From NCBI RefSeq assembly GCF_900090275.1, contig NZ_LT607755.1, forward strand, positions 4,464,001 to 4,528,000: a DNA stretch of 64,000 nt. Reading direction: 5' to 3'. Source of the DNA: Micromonospora zamorensis. GTDB lineage: Bacteria > Actinomycetota > Actinomycetes > Mycobacteriales > Micromonosporaceae. Both the position numbers and the translations under genes were made by a program. Positions 27,670 through 36,234 of this stretch are shown here, piece by piece (within the stretch, counting starts at the first letter, position 1; every line of letters starts with the position of its first letter). Under the pieces are notes generated by a model. It saw only the letters and a program-made list of their open reading frames with translations. It searched no databases and had not been told where the DNA came from.

Positions 27670-27753
27670 TCGGGTCGCGGCGCGGCGGACCCGCAGGTCA
27701 GCCGCGCCGCATCGGGTCGCGGCGCGGCGGACCCGCAGGCCCGCCGCGCCGCC
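27670..27753. repeat. 42-bp tandem repeat, two units
   Basis: Units 27670-27711 and 27712-27753 begin TCGGGTCGCGGCGCGGCGGA and differ at three positions. Each can form its own hairpin (GGCGCGGC with GCCGCGCC). It fills the 114-base gap between the pfkA stop and the proC start, so it may be a terminator or attenuator pair. Confidence 0.8.
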
Positions 27754-27762
27754 TACCGTCGA

Positions 27763-28791
27763 TCAGCTGCCGAAGAACACCTCAGCCTCGGCGTACCGCT
27801 CCAGCGGCACGGTCTTCAGCTCGCGGGTGGCCTCCGCGAGGGGCACCCGGACGATGTCGGTGCTCTGCATCGCGACCATCTTGCCCCAGTCGCCGTCGTT
27901 GACGGCGTCGATGGCCTGCAGGCCCAGGCGGGTGGCGAGCACCCGGTCGAAGGCGGTCGGGGTGCCACCGCGCTGGATGTGGCCCAGCACCACGGTGCGG
28001 GCCTCCTTGCCGGTCTTGGCCTCCAGCTGCTCGGCGAGCCACTGGCCGATGCCGCCGAGGCGGACGTGACCGAACGAGTCCAGTTCCTGGTTGGCGAGGA
28101 CCATCTGGCCGTCCAGCGGCTGGGCGCCCTCGGCGACGACCACGATGGGGGCGTACTGGTGCTGGAAGCGCTTCTCGACGTAGCCAGCCACCTGCTCCAC
28201 GTCGAACTGCCGCTCGGGCAGCAGGATCACGTTGGCGCCGCCGGCCAGACCGGCGTGCAGGGCGATCCAGCCGGCGTGCCGGCCCATCACCTCGACGACC
28301 AGGGTGCGGTGGTGGCTCTCCGCAGTGGTGTGCAGGCGGTCGATGGCCTCCATCGCGATGTTGACAGCGGTGTCGAAGCCGAAGGTGTAGTCGGTGGCGC
28401 CGAGGTCGTTGTCGATCGTCTTTGGCACGCCGACCACGTGCACGCCCAGCTCGTAGAGCTTGGTGGCCACGCCGAGGGTGTCCTCGCCGCCGATCGCGAT
28501 GAGCGCGTCCACGCCCTGGGCGGCGAGGTTGTCCTTGATCCGCTCGACGCCGTTCTCGATCTTGAACGGGTTGGTCCGGGACGAGCCGAGGATGGTGCCG
28601 CCGCGGGGCAGGATGCCGCGGACGTCAGCGATGTCCAGGGGGCGGGACAGACCCTCCAGGGGGCCCTTCCAGCCGTCCCGGAAGCCCACGAACTCGTGAC
28701 CGTACGTGGCGACACCCTTGCGGACCACCGCCCGGATGACCGCGTTGAGACCTGGGCAGTCGCCGCCGCCGGTGAGCACGCCGATACGCAT
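27763..28791 (-). CDS. pfkA: 6-phosphofructokinase, predicted PPi-dependent
   Basis: 342 residues, complete. Motifs: GVLTGGGDCPGLNAVIRAVV at the N terminus, IAIGGEDTL at 99-106, VPKTIDNDL at 122-130, MGRHAGWIALHAGLAGGA and GHIQRGGTPTAFDR. Asp104 and Lys124 replace the Gly104 and Gly124 of ATP-dependent enzymes; this pair is the established marker of pyrophosphate-dependent phosphofructokinases such as that of Amycolatopsis methanolica. It would phosphorylate fructose-6-phosphate reversibly using PPi. GGAGG lies upstream of ATG 28791. Confidence 0.93.
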   Translation of the reverse strand: MRIGVLTGGGDCPGLNAVIRAVVRKGVATYGHEFVGFRDGWKGPLEGLSRPLDIADVRGILPRGGTILGSSRTNPFKIENGVERIKDNLAAQGVDALIAIGGEDTLGVATKLYELGVHVVGVPKTIDNDLGATDYTFGFDTAVNIAMEAIDRLHTTAESHHRTLVVEVMGRHAGWIALHAGLAGGANVILLPERQFDVEQVAGYVEKRFQHQYAPIVVVAEGAQPLDGQMVLANQELDSFGHVRLGGIGQWLAEQLEAKTGKEARTVVLGHIQRGGTPTAFDRVLATRLGLQAIDAVNDGDWGKMVAMQSTDIVRVPLAEATRELKTVPLERYAEAEVFFGS

Positions 28792-28949
28792 GATCCGTCA
28801 TCCTCCTGGAGCATCAGGTAAAGCCCGATATGCCCCAGGGTATGTGTCAGGTCAGACCATCGGCGCCGTTGCCGGCCCGGGGCGGGCCGTCACTGCGAAC
28901 TGTAGTCGGCGTGCCGGTGCGACGACAGCGCGCCCCGGGGCGACGCCGC

Positions 28950-29453
28950 TCAGAAGGTCACCTCGTGGTTCTCCCCGGCGTTCGGCGGCTGACCGGTGAC
29001 CGCCGCCTTCGCGTAGCCGAAGAGATTGACCACGGTGCTGCTCGGCGAGTCCCAGTACTCGGCCGAGCTGGCGTGCACCTTGATCAACGTGAGACCGGGG
29101 GTCTCCAGCCCGTCGGGAAACCACGCCTTGAGCAGCGGGTTCCACAGCCGCTCGGCCCGGGCCCGGTCGAACCCCTCGGTGGCGGTCCCGGAGATCGACA
29201 CCCAGGCGTTGTGCTTCTGGTCGGAGAAGGCGACGTTGACCTCCGGGTTCACCCGGATCTGACGGATCTTGGCCGAGTCGGAGTGGGCGAAGAACCAGAG
29301 GTCGCCGTCGAACTCGGCCTCCTGGAGCCCCATCGGCCGGCTCACCTGTCGCCCGTCCAGGGCGATCGTGGTGAGCATGCAGATCCGTGCGGCCCGGGCC
29401 AGCTCGGTGACCCGGGCGCGGGCCTCGACGGCGTTGGTCGGCTCGTTGCTCAT
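28950..29453 (-). CDS. Pyridoxamine 5'-phosphate oxidase-fold (general stress) protein
   Basis: 167 residues. Split-barrel flavin-binding fold of the general-stress-protein 26 group: AARICMLTTIALDGRQVSRP, FDGDLWFFAHSDSAKIRQIR, VNVAFSDQKHNAWVSISGTA and LIKVHASSAEYWDSPSS. These proteins bind FMN or F420 and their substrates are mostly unknown. GAGGAG lies a few bases before ATG 29453. It runs in the same direction as pfkA and the exoribonuclease gene. Confidence 0.85.
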   Translation of the reverse strand: MSNEPTNAVEARARVTELARAARICMLTTIALDGRQVSRPMGLQEAEFDGDLWFFAHSDSAKIRQIRVNPEVNVAFSDQKHNAWVSISGTATEGFDRARAERLWNPLLKAWFPDGLETPGLTLIKVHASSAEYWDSPSSTVVNLFGYAKAAVTGQPPNAGENHEVTF

Positions 29454-29531
29454 GGCACTCTCCTCCGCTTCGGTTCGTCGAACCGATGCCCGGGACAGAA
29501 CCGGTCAAACCTACGACGGTACGACCGGCGT

Positions 29532-30029
29532 TCAGCGGGTCGTCATCGCCCGCCAGCGGGCCAGATTGTGCCGGGCGTCGACGAGAGCGTCATGCCGGGC
29601 CGCGTCCGCCTCGGGCAGGGCCGGCCGACCACGGTCGTCCCAGAGCTGCCGCAACTCCTTGGTGTAGCGGGGGATCTCCCGGGGCAGCGCCGGCATCGCA
29701 CCCCAGAGCTGCGCGAGCACCACATGGTCGTACGCGGCGAACCAGGCCCACAGCTCCAGCTGCTCGCCCGGCCGGTCACGAATCGGTTCGACCAGGAAGT
29801 CGTACAGGTCGTCGCGGATACGCTCGCGCGACCGCCAGGCCCGGTCCGCCGGGGAGGGCAGCTTGTCCAGCACGTTGCGCCGGACCCAGGGCACGGCGCG
29901 GGAGTCGTCGAACTCGGTGGAGACCGCGTAGAACTCGCGGCCGTACTCGTCGACGACACCGATCGAGACGAGGTCGACGGTGGTGCCGTCCTCGATGAAC
30001 TCGCAGTCGTAGAAGTAGCGGTAGACCAT
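29532..30029 (-). CDS. Rv2179c-like 3'-5' exoribonuclease
   Basis: 165 residues from ATG 30029, which has GAGGA eight bases upstream. The RNase H-like fold starts with YFYDCEFIEDGTTVDLVSIG (catalytic Asp and Glu), followed by WAWFAAYDHVVLAQLWG (Asp) and AARHDALVDARHNLARW (His...Asp). These match Rv2179c of M. tuberculosis, reported as a DEDDh exoribonuclease with an atypical fold, found in the same chromosomal neighbourhood. It probably trims 3' ends of RNA. Confidence 0.88.
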   Translation of the reverse strand: MVYRYFYDCEFIEDGTTVDLVSIGVVDEYGREFYAVSTEFDDSRAVPWVRRNVLDKLPSPADRAWRSRERIRDDLYDFLVEPIRDRPGEQLELWAWFAAYDHVVLAQLWGAMPALPREIPRYTKELRQLWDDRGRPALPEADAARHDALVDARHNLARWRAMTTR

Positions 30030-30314
30030 TCCGGCCATCCTCGCCCACCGCCGCGGAGCCGCTCCCGGCGGGGGTCCGCCCCGGCGCTGGCGGTCACCCG
30101 GGTGCCGAGGCCGGATCGGCAGCTCCAAAACGGGTACGCCGCAGCTCGCGACGGTCACGGAAAAGCTTCGAGGGGTGTACAGCAAGCGACCGGACCGTCA
30201 TGATCTGATGTGTACCGCTACCGGACGCCGAATCGGTGTCAGTTCACCTTGTCAGGGCCATCAGGTTCACCCGGTGAGCGAGTTTGTGGTCCATGACCGG
30301 GGAGGGGTTGGGCC

Positions 30315-31007
30315 GTGGAGATGCGCCTGCCGGAGCCGGGTGACGCGCTCACGGGTGTCGAGATGTTCGCCGGGTTGGAGCCTGAGGTACGGCAGCGTGT
30401 CATCGCCGCCGCCGTCCCACGCACCTACCGCAAAGGCCAACTGCTCTTCGTGGAGAACGACCCCGGCGAATCACTGATCGTGCTGCGCCGCGGCGCGGTG
30501 GCCGTCTTTCGGACCGCGCCCACCGGCGAGCGGGCGGTGTTGTCGGTCATCCGACCACCGGACGTGCTCGGCGAGGTTTCCCTGCTCGACGCGTCCACCC
30601 GGTCCGCCTCGGCGGAGGCCATTGAGGACTGCGCCGCGCTGGCGCTCTCCCGGGGCGCGTTCATGGAGCTGGTGCACTCCAACCCTCGCATCCTGGACGC
30701 GGTGATGCGCTCGCTGGGCGGGCTGATTCGCCGGCTCACCGAGCAGAACGCCGACCACGTCTTCCTCGACCTGCCCGGTCGGGTGGCCAAGACGCTGGTC
30801 CGGTTGGCCGGCGAGAGCCAGGCACCGATGATCACGATCGAGCTCAACCAGAGTCAGCTGGCCGAGATGGCCGGCGGTTCCCGGCAGAGCGTCAACCAGG
30901 CGATCGGCTCGTTCGCCAGTCGCGGCTGGCTGCGTACGGAGGGCCGCCGGATCGTGGTGACCGATGTGGCCGCGTTGCGCCGCCGCGCCGGCATGAACGA
31001 CCGCTGA
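30315..31007 (+). CDS. Crp/Fnr-family transcriptional regulator
   Basis: 230 residues, GTG start. Cyclic-nucleotide-binding-like beta barrel about 20-130 (YRKGQLLFVENDPGESLIVL, RPPDVLGEVSLLD), a dimer helix, and a winged HTH (LNQSQLAEMAGGSRQSVNQA). The FGEL-type motif is LGEVS and the usual Arg-Ser/Thr ligand pair is present as TRSASAEA, so cAMP binding is plausible. A class III cyclase gene is 340 bases away. The 285-base gap upstream holds no other gene but could hold its promoter. Confidence 0.9.
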   Translation: MEMRLPEPGDALTGVEMFAGLEPEVRQRVIAAAVPRTYRKGQLLFVENDPGESLIVLRRGAVAVFRTAPTGERAVLSVIRPPDVLGEVSLLDASTRSASAEAIEDCAALALSRGAFMELVHSNPRILDAVMRSLGGLIRRLTEQNADHVFLDLPGRVAKTLVRLAGESQAPMITIELNQSQLAEMAGGSRQSVNQAIGSFASRGWLRTEGRRIVVTDVAALRRRAGMNDR

Positions 31008-31026
31008 CACCTCACGAGCAGCACGA

Positions 31027-31060
31027 AACGGCCGGGTCACCCGTGGGAGACCCGGCCGTT
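31027..31060. terminator. Bidirectional GC hairpin after crp-like gene
   Basis: Arms 31027-31038 (AACGGCCGGGTC) and 31049-31060 (GACCCGGCCGTT) form a perfect 12-bp stem with a 10-base loop. It lies 20 bases after the regulator stop and 20 bases before the convergent gene's stop. Confidence 0.8.
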
Positions 31061-31079
31061 CGGCGTCATCGGCGTGGGA

Positions 31080-31277
31080 TCACACCCCGGAGCTGCCCGG
31101 CCCGGCCCACTTGTCCGGGCCCTTGCCGTCGCCACCCGGGCCGTGGGACTGCTCGCTGACGATCCCCTCGGCCTGCAGCGTGGCGAGCGTGGCGGCGTCG
31201 ACGTCCACCGAGTCACCTGCGGAGTGGCTGACCCCGTTGCCGTCGGTCCAGTCGCTCTCCAGCTTGACGTACACCAT
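31080..31277 (-). CDS. Small acidic protein of unknown function
   Basis: 65 residues. Start ATG 31277 has GGGGGACAGG just upstream. The first half, VKLESDWTDGNGVSHSAGDS then VDVDAATLATLQAEGIV, resembles short conserved actinobacterial proteins with a repeated-acid/Ala pattern; the second half is Gly/Lys-rich (GPGGDGKGPDKWAGPG). No known function. It faces the crp-like gene across a shared hairpin. Confidence 0.7.
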   Translation of the reverse strand: MVYVKLESDWTDGNGVSHSAGDSVDVDAATLATLQAEGIVSEQSHGPGGDGKGPDKWAGPGSSGV

Positions 31278-31343
31278 TGACCTGTCCCCCTCTGGTCCCT
31301 GATCGATATCTGGCCGCCTGAATCTAGTCGGTCAGCACCCTCG

Positions 31344-34300
31344 GTGACTGTCCACAAGCCAACAGGCCGGTACCTGACAGCGGCCGACGGGGGCGATAAT
31401 CCCGGTCAGGGGACACGCCATCGGCGTCGACCCGTTGACCTCTGGGGGGATGTCATCGCCGCGCAGTGTGGACGCTGTGGACGCACGGCCGCCGACGGGG
31501 ACCGCTTCTGCGGCGGCTGCGGCGCCGAGCTGGGCGCGGTGTGCCCGCACTGCCTGCGCCCCCTCGCCTCGGACGTCACGTTCTGCACGTCCTGCGGGTC
31601 GCCCCGACCGGGCGCGGACCGACCGGCCGTGGTCACCCCGCAGGAGGACCGCCGCCGGGTGAGCGTGCTCTTCGTGGACCTGATCGACTTCACGCCGTAC
31701 GTCGAGCGCACCGACCCGGAGCAGGTCCGTGGGATGCAGACCGGGTTCTTCTCCGCCGCCCGTCGGGTCGTCGGTCAGTACGGCGGGGTGGTGGAGAAGT
31801 ACATCGGAGACGCGGTGATGGCGCTCTTCGGTGCCCCGATCGCCACCGAGACCGACGCGCTGCGCTGCGTACGGGCCGGTCTGGAGCTGCAACGGGTGCT
31901 CACCCGGTTCGCGCCGACCGGCAGCACCGAGTTGCGGTTCCGGGTCGGGGTGGCCACCGGCGAGGCGCTTGTCGACGTGGCCGCCGCGCGCGACGGCGGG
32001 CAGGCCATCGTGGCCGGCGACGTGGTCAACACCGCCTCCCGGATGCAGTCGGTCGCGCCACCCGGAGGGGTGCTGGTCTGCGGCACCACCCACGCGCTCA
32101 CCAAGGACGCGATCCGCTACGAGGAGCAGCCCCCGGTCACCCTGCGCGGGCGGTCGTCACCGACCGAGGTGTGGCTCGCCCTCTCCCCGCTGCGTCGCCA
32201 GCCCACCGACCGGGAGCCGGACACCACACCGCTGGTCGACCGGGAACACGAGCTGGGGATGCTCGTCAACGCCCTGCACCGGTCGCTGCGCGACCGGCGA
32301 CCGCAGGTGGTCACCATCTTCGGCCGGGCCGGCATCGGCAAGAGCCGCCTGCTGCGGGAGCTCTACCGGCACACCGGCCGGCTGGTCGACGAGCCGCTGA
32401 CCTGGCGCACCGGGCGCTGCCCGCCGTTCGGGGAGAACGTCACCTTCGCGGCGCTCGCCGACATCGTGAAGTCCGAGGCCGGCATCCTCGACACCGACCC
32501 GGCGGGCAGCGCCGCGCAGCGGTTGGCCGCCGCCGTGGGCGAGCTGATCGGCCCGGGCGAACGGGACCGGGTGGTGGACGCGCTGCGCCCGCTGGTCGGG
32601 CTGCCCGGCACGCCGCTGCCGGCCGAGGAGGCGGAGTCGGCGTGGCGTCGCTTCCTGCTGGCGCTGGCCACCCGGCGTCCCACAGTGCTGGTCTTCGAGG
32701 ACCTGCACTGGGCCGACGACGCGATGCTGCGTTTCGTGGAGCTGCTCGGGGCCGCAGCCCGCGACGTGCCGCTGCTGCTGCTCTGCACCGCCCGCCCGGA
32801 GCTGGTCGACAGGGACCCGAGCTGGGCCGGGACGATCACCGGCTCGGTGACCATCACCCTGCCTCCACTGCGCGACACCGGCATCGCCGCCCTGTACGCG
32901 CACCTGTTCGGCCAGGCGGCCTTCTCCGCCGACATGCTGACCCCGCTGATCGAGGTGGCCGGCGGCAACCCGCTCTACGCGCACGAGTACGTCCGGATGC
33001 TGATCGAGCAGGGGGCGCTGCGTCAGTCGGGGCGGGGGTGGTCGCTGGACAAGCAGCTTGAGCTGACCATGCCGGAGAGCGTGCACGCGGTGATCGCCAA
33101 CCGGGTGGACCTGCTGGACGCCAACGACCGCGCGGTGCTGCTGGCCGCATCGGTGGTCGGGGTGCAGTTCTGGCCCGGCGCGGTCGCCGCCGCGCTCGGG
33201 CAACAGGTCGAGTCGGTCGAGCGTTCGCTGCGCCGACTCGAACAGCGCGACTTCGTGCACGAGCAGGCCGCGTCGACGATGGCCGGGCAGGCGGAGTTCC
33301 GGTTCCGCCACGTGCTGGTCCGCGACGTCTGCTACCAGCGGTTGCCGCGCACCGAGCGGGTGGCCCGGCACGAGCGGGCCGCCGACTGGCTCGACGCGCT
33401 GTCGCACTCCCGCGACACGGACCTGGCCGAGGTGCTCGCCCACCACCGTTGGGCGGCGCACGAGATCGCCCGTTCGCTGGGCATGCAGGTGCGGCGCTAC
33501 GCCGGCCCGGCACGGCAGGCGCTGCACCGAGCGGCCCGACGGGCGTACGCGCTGCACGGGTTGGACGCGGCGGCCAGCCACGCGGGCCGGGCACTCGGCC
33601 TGGCCGACGACAGCGACCCGGTGGGCCGACTCCAGTTGGAGCTGTTGAGCACGGAGATCTCGTTCTACCGGGACGGCAACGCGTTCCTCTCCGGGGGCGG
33701 CGCGGAGCAGGTGCACACGCTCGCCGACCGGCTGCTGTCGCACGGCGACAACGCCTGTGCCGCCCGGGCGTGGACGCTGCTCGGCCAGGCCGCCTGGCTG
33801 CGGGCCGACAGCAGCGACGCGTTGGCCTGCCTGGACCGCGCGGTGGAGTTGTTCGAGCCACTACCGGACACCCCGCAGAAGGCGGACGCGTACGCCGAGG
33901 TGGGCCGGCTGCACATGCTCAACTACGAGCGGGACCCGGCCGTCGCGGCGGCGGACACGGCGGCGGAGATCGCCGAGCGGTTGGGCCTGACCGAGACCCG
34001 CACCAACGCCCGGATCACCGCGGCCACCGCCCGCTACCAGTCCGGGGACCGGGTCGGGCTGGACGAGCTGCACGCGATCGTCGAGTTCGCCCGCGCCGGT
34101 CAACTGCTGGCGCTGCCCCGGGCCACCCAGAACCTTGCCTGGGCGATCCGGGAGGAGGGCGACTGGCTGCGGTCCGACGCCCTGCTCTCGGCCGCGCCGG
34201 CGCGGACCGCCAGCGGTCAGACCCTGACGACCAGCTATTCGGCGGAGGCGATGCGCGCCTGGTTCGACGGCGACTTCGGCCGGCTCCTCGCGGCGGCGGA

Positions 34301-34967
34301 GGCATTCGTGGACACGCCCACCGGGAGTTGGGACATGCAGGTGCGCGGGTTGCGCTGCTGTCTGCTGGTGCTGCGCGACGACGAGGATCCGAACGACCTG
34401 ACCGATGCGTTGGACACCGCGCGGCGCAGCGGGTTCCACCGGCTGCTCTGGACGATGCTGAGCATGGCCGCGTTGTGTCGGGCGTTGCAGGGGCGCGACG
34501 ACGAGGCGGCGAAGCTGATCGAGGAGCTGGACGGGTGTTGGTCGGCGGTGCCGGCCCTGGCCAGCGGCGAGTGGATCGCCGCGGCCGCGTACGCCGCAGC
34601 CCTGAGCGGTCGGGACGCGGCGGTGCGGGTCCGCACGATGCTGGGCCGGGTCGGGCACCGCACGCCCTGGTCGGAGGCGGCGTTGCGGACCGTGACGGCG
34701 GCCCTGGCCGCGGCGGACGGTGACCACCGACGCTCCGCCGAGCTGCACCTGGCCGCCGCCGAGACCTACGGGCGGATCCCCGACGTCAGCGACCGGGTGT
34801 TGGCGCTCGCGCTCGCGGCGGCGGAGCTGACCCGCGCCGGCGATCCGGCGGGCGCACGGACGATCCGCGCGGAGGTACGCACCTTCGCGTTGCGCAACGA
34901 CGCCCCCGGCCTGCTCGCCCTGGCCGGTCGGCCGATCAGCCCGACCGGGCCGGCGGTGGCGTGCTGA
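31344..34967 (+). CDS. Multidomain adenylate/guanylate cyclase with AAA/TPR region
   Basis: 1207 residues from GTG 31344; the start is uncertain since no ribosome binding site is visible. Two zinc ribbons (Cys 42/45/56/59 and 67/70/81/84), a class III cyclase domain about 106-285 with both metal aspartates (LFVDLIDFT, Asp112; YIGDAVMALFG, Asp156) and NTASRMQ with the transition-state Asn/Arg, then a STAND-type ATPase with P-loop GRAGIGKS at 327-334 and Walker B VLVFEDLHWADD, and a long helical TPR-like C-terminal half. Catalytic residues look intact. Mycobacterial relatives are multidomain cyclase-ATPases. It could supply cAMP to the adjacent Crp-like regulator. Confidence 0.88.
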   Translation: MTVHKPTGRYLTAADGGDNPGQGTRHRRRPVDLWGDVIAAQCGRCGRTAADGDRFCGGCGAELGAVCPHCLRPLASDVTFCTSCGSPRPGADRPAVVTPQEDRRRVSVLFVDLIDFTPYVERTDPEQVRGMQTGFFSAARRVVGQYGGVVEKYIGDAVMALFGAPIATETDALRCVRAGLELQRVLTRFAPTGSTELRFRVGVATGEALVDVAAARDGGQAIVAGDVVNTASRMQSVAPPGGVLVCGTTHALTKDAIRYEEQPPVTLRGRSSPTEVWLALSPLRRQPTDREPDTTPLVDREHELGMLVNALHRSLRDRRPQVVTIFGRAGIGKSRLLRELYRHTGRLVDEPLTWRTGRCPPFGENVTFAALADIVKSEAGILDTDPAGSAAQRLAAAVGELIGPGERDRVVDALRPLVGLPGTPLPAEEAESAWRRFLLALATRRPTVLVFEDLHWADDAMLRFVELLGAAARDVPLLLLCTARPELVDRDPSWAGTITGSVTITLPPLRDTGIAALYAHLFGQAAFSADMLTPLIEVAGGNPLYAHEYVRMLIEQGALRQSGRGWSLDKQLELTMPESVHAVIANRVDLLDANDRAVLLAASVVGVQFWPGAVAAALGQQVESVERSLRRLEQRDFVHEQAASTMAGQAEFRFRHVLVRDVCYQRLPRTERVARHERAADWLDALSHSRDTDLAEVLAHHRWAAHEIARSLGMQVRRYAGPARQALHRAARRAYALHGLDAAASHAGRALGLADDSDPVGRLQLELLSTEISFYRDGNAFLSGGGAEQVHTLADRLLSHGDNACAARAWTLLGQAAWLRADSSDALACLDRAVELFEPLPDTPQKADAYAEVGRLHMLNYERDPAVAAADTAAEIAERLGLTETRTNARITAATARYQSGDRVGLDELHAIVEFARAGQLLALPRATQNLAWAIREEGDWLRSDALLSAAPARTASGQTLTTSYSAEAMRAWFDGDFGRLLAAAEAFVDTPTGSWDMQVRGLRCCLLVLRDDEDPNDLTDALDTARRSGFHRLLWTMLSMAALCRALQGRDDEAAKLIEELDGCWSAVPALASGEWIAAAAYAAALSGRDAAVRVRTMLGRVGHRTPWSEAALRTVTAALAAADGDHRRSAELHLAAAETYGRIPDVSDRVLALALAAAELTRAGDPAGARTIRAEVRTFALRNDAPGLLALAGRPISPTGPAVAC

Positions 34968-35230
34968 GCCACGGACAGAGGATCACCCACGTCACCGTCG
35001 ACCACCGCACGCACCACCCGAATCGCCATCAGAACAGATCGCACTTGTCGCGCAAGAACGGACAAAGGAGCCCTGCTGTGACCTGCGGCAGCAGCCGTGA
35101 CTTTGGAAGACGCGACACAACGCACTCCCGGAACCATGCCCTGACGTGTCACGATTCAGAGCACGGCGTGCGGACGGGCGTCGAGGGGCAGAGTGGCCGC
35201 GCCGGAAGGCGCGTTAAGGGGGATGTCCGG

Positions 35231-36085
35231 GTGTCAGCGGGTGGGGCCCGCCGGGGACGGCGGGACAACGGGCTCGACGCGAACGAGTACGCCGTCGTCG
35301 GCGACGTCGATCCGCGCGTCGGTGAGCACCTGCTCGACGTGCTGGCCGCTGGCGGGATCGCCGCCTACCTGCAGCCCTCCGCCGACCTCAACCCGGTCAC
35401 CCGCACGACCACCGTTCCGGCCCGGCCGGTCGACCGGCTCTACGTCGACCGTTCGCACCTGACCACCGCACGGGACTACCTGACCCAGCTCGCCGACGAG
35501 ACCACTCCGGAGCAGCCGCCAGCCCGCGACGAACCGGACATCGACGCCGAGTGGGCGCGCATCGTCGCCGGCTTCCACACCACCCCGACGACTGACGAGC
35601 ACCCGTGGCCGGCCTCGGAGAACGTGGACGAACGGGACGCCCGCGACGAGTCGGCCGCCGGCCCGCTGGCCCGCTCCGGAGCCGACGAGCCGGGTCCGAC
35701 CGCCACCGACGTGCGCCGGCTGCCGTCCGCGACCGACATCTCGGGAATCTCGGTGGGGCGCGGCACCCGGCCGGACGAGCCGTCACTCCTGGACGGGCTG
35801 GACACCTTCGGCGCCGACCTGCCCGACGACGAGGACGACGACGAGGGTTACCACCCGCCCCCGCCGCCGCCGCTCCCCCAGTTCAGCAAGTACGCGGTGA
35901 TCGGCGTGCTCGGGGTGGTCGTCGGGTTCATGCTCTTCCTCTTCCCCTGGCTGCTTCCGATCGACAGGTCGGCGGTCACCCTGTTCGGGTTCACCGGCAT
36001 CCTGGCCGGTTTCGTCACGCTGATCTGGCGGCTTCGCCCCGGCGACGAGGACGAGGACGACCCGGACAACGGCGCCGTCGTCTGA
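35231..36085 (+). CDS. Membrane protein with DUF308-like helices
   Basis: 284 residues from GTG 35231, with AAGGGGGA upstream; an in-frame GTG at 35078 with AAAGGAG is possible but the extra codons have unusually low GC at third positions. N-terminal part NEYAVVGDVDPRVGEHLLDV and ARPVDRLYVDRSHLTTARDY resembles a small DUF2007-type domain; a long acidic, Pro-rich linker (DLPDDEDDDEGYHPPPPPPL) precedes two helices at about 217-238 and 250-270. Function unknown. The 34968-35230 gap before it holds no gene. Confidence 0.75.
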   Translation: MSAGGARRGRRDNGLDANEYAVVGDVDPRVGEHLLDVLAAGGIAAYLQPSADLNPVTRTTTVPARPVDRLYVDRSHLTTARDYLTQLADETTPEQPPARDEPDIDAEWARIVAGFHTTPTTDEHPWPASENVDERDARDESAAGPLARSGADEPGPTATDVRRLPSATDISGISVGRGTRPDEPSLLDGLDTFGADLPDDEDDDEGYHPPPPPPLPQFSKYAVIGVLGVVVGFMLFLFPWLLPIDRSAVTLFGFTGILAGFVTLIWRLRPGDEDEDDPDNGAVV

Positions 36086-36144
36086 CCTCCGGCCCGCATC
36101 CCGGGACAGCACCGGCCCGCCGACGCCGTAACAGTGGTGTAACT

Positions 36145-36155
36145 TACTGTCAGTA
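36145..36155. promoter_or_regulatory. Possible operator upstream of otsA
   Basis: TACTGTCAGTA is a perfect 11-base palindrome with a central T, 79 bases before the otsA start. The TACTG half-sites resemble TetR-type operators. The protein that would bind is unknown. Confidence 0.35.
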
Positions 36156-36234
36156 GGAATACCGCTGTACGTCACTTCCCCCGCTGACTGACCGGTTTTC
36201 CCTTGCTCGCGGCGGTCAGTCTCTGCTGATCGGA

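Noticed and set aside
35078..35230. Upstream start (GTG 35078) for the membrane protein
   Set aside because: It has a good AAAGGAG, but the 51 extra codons have low GC at third positions and no protein character; GTG 35231 also has a ribosome binding site.
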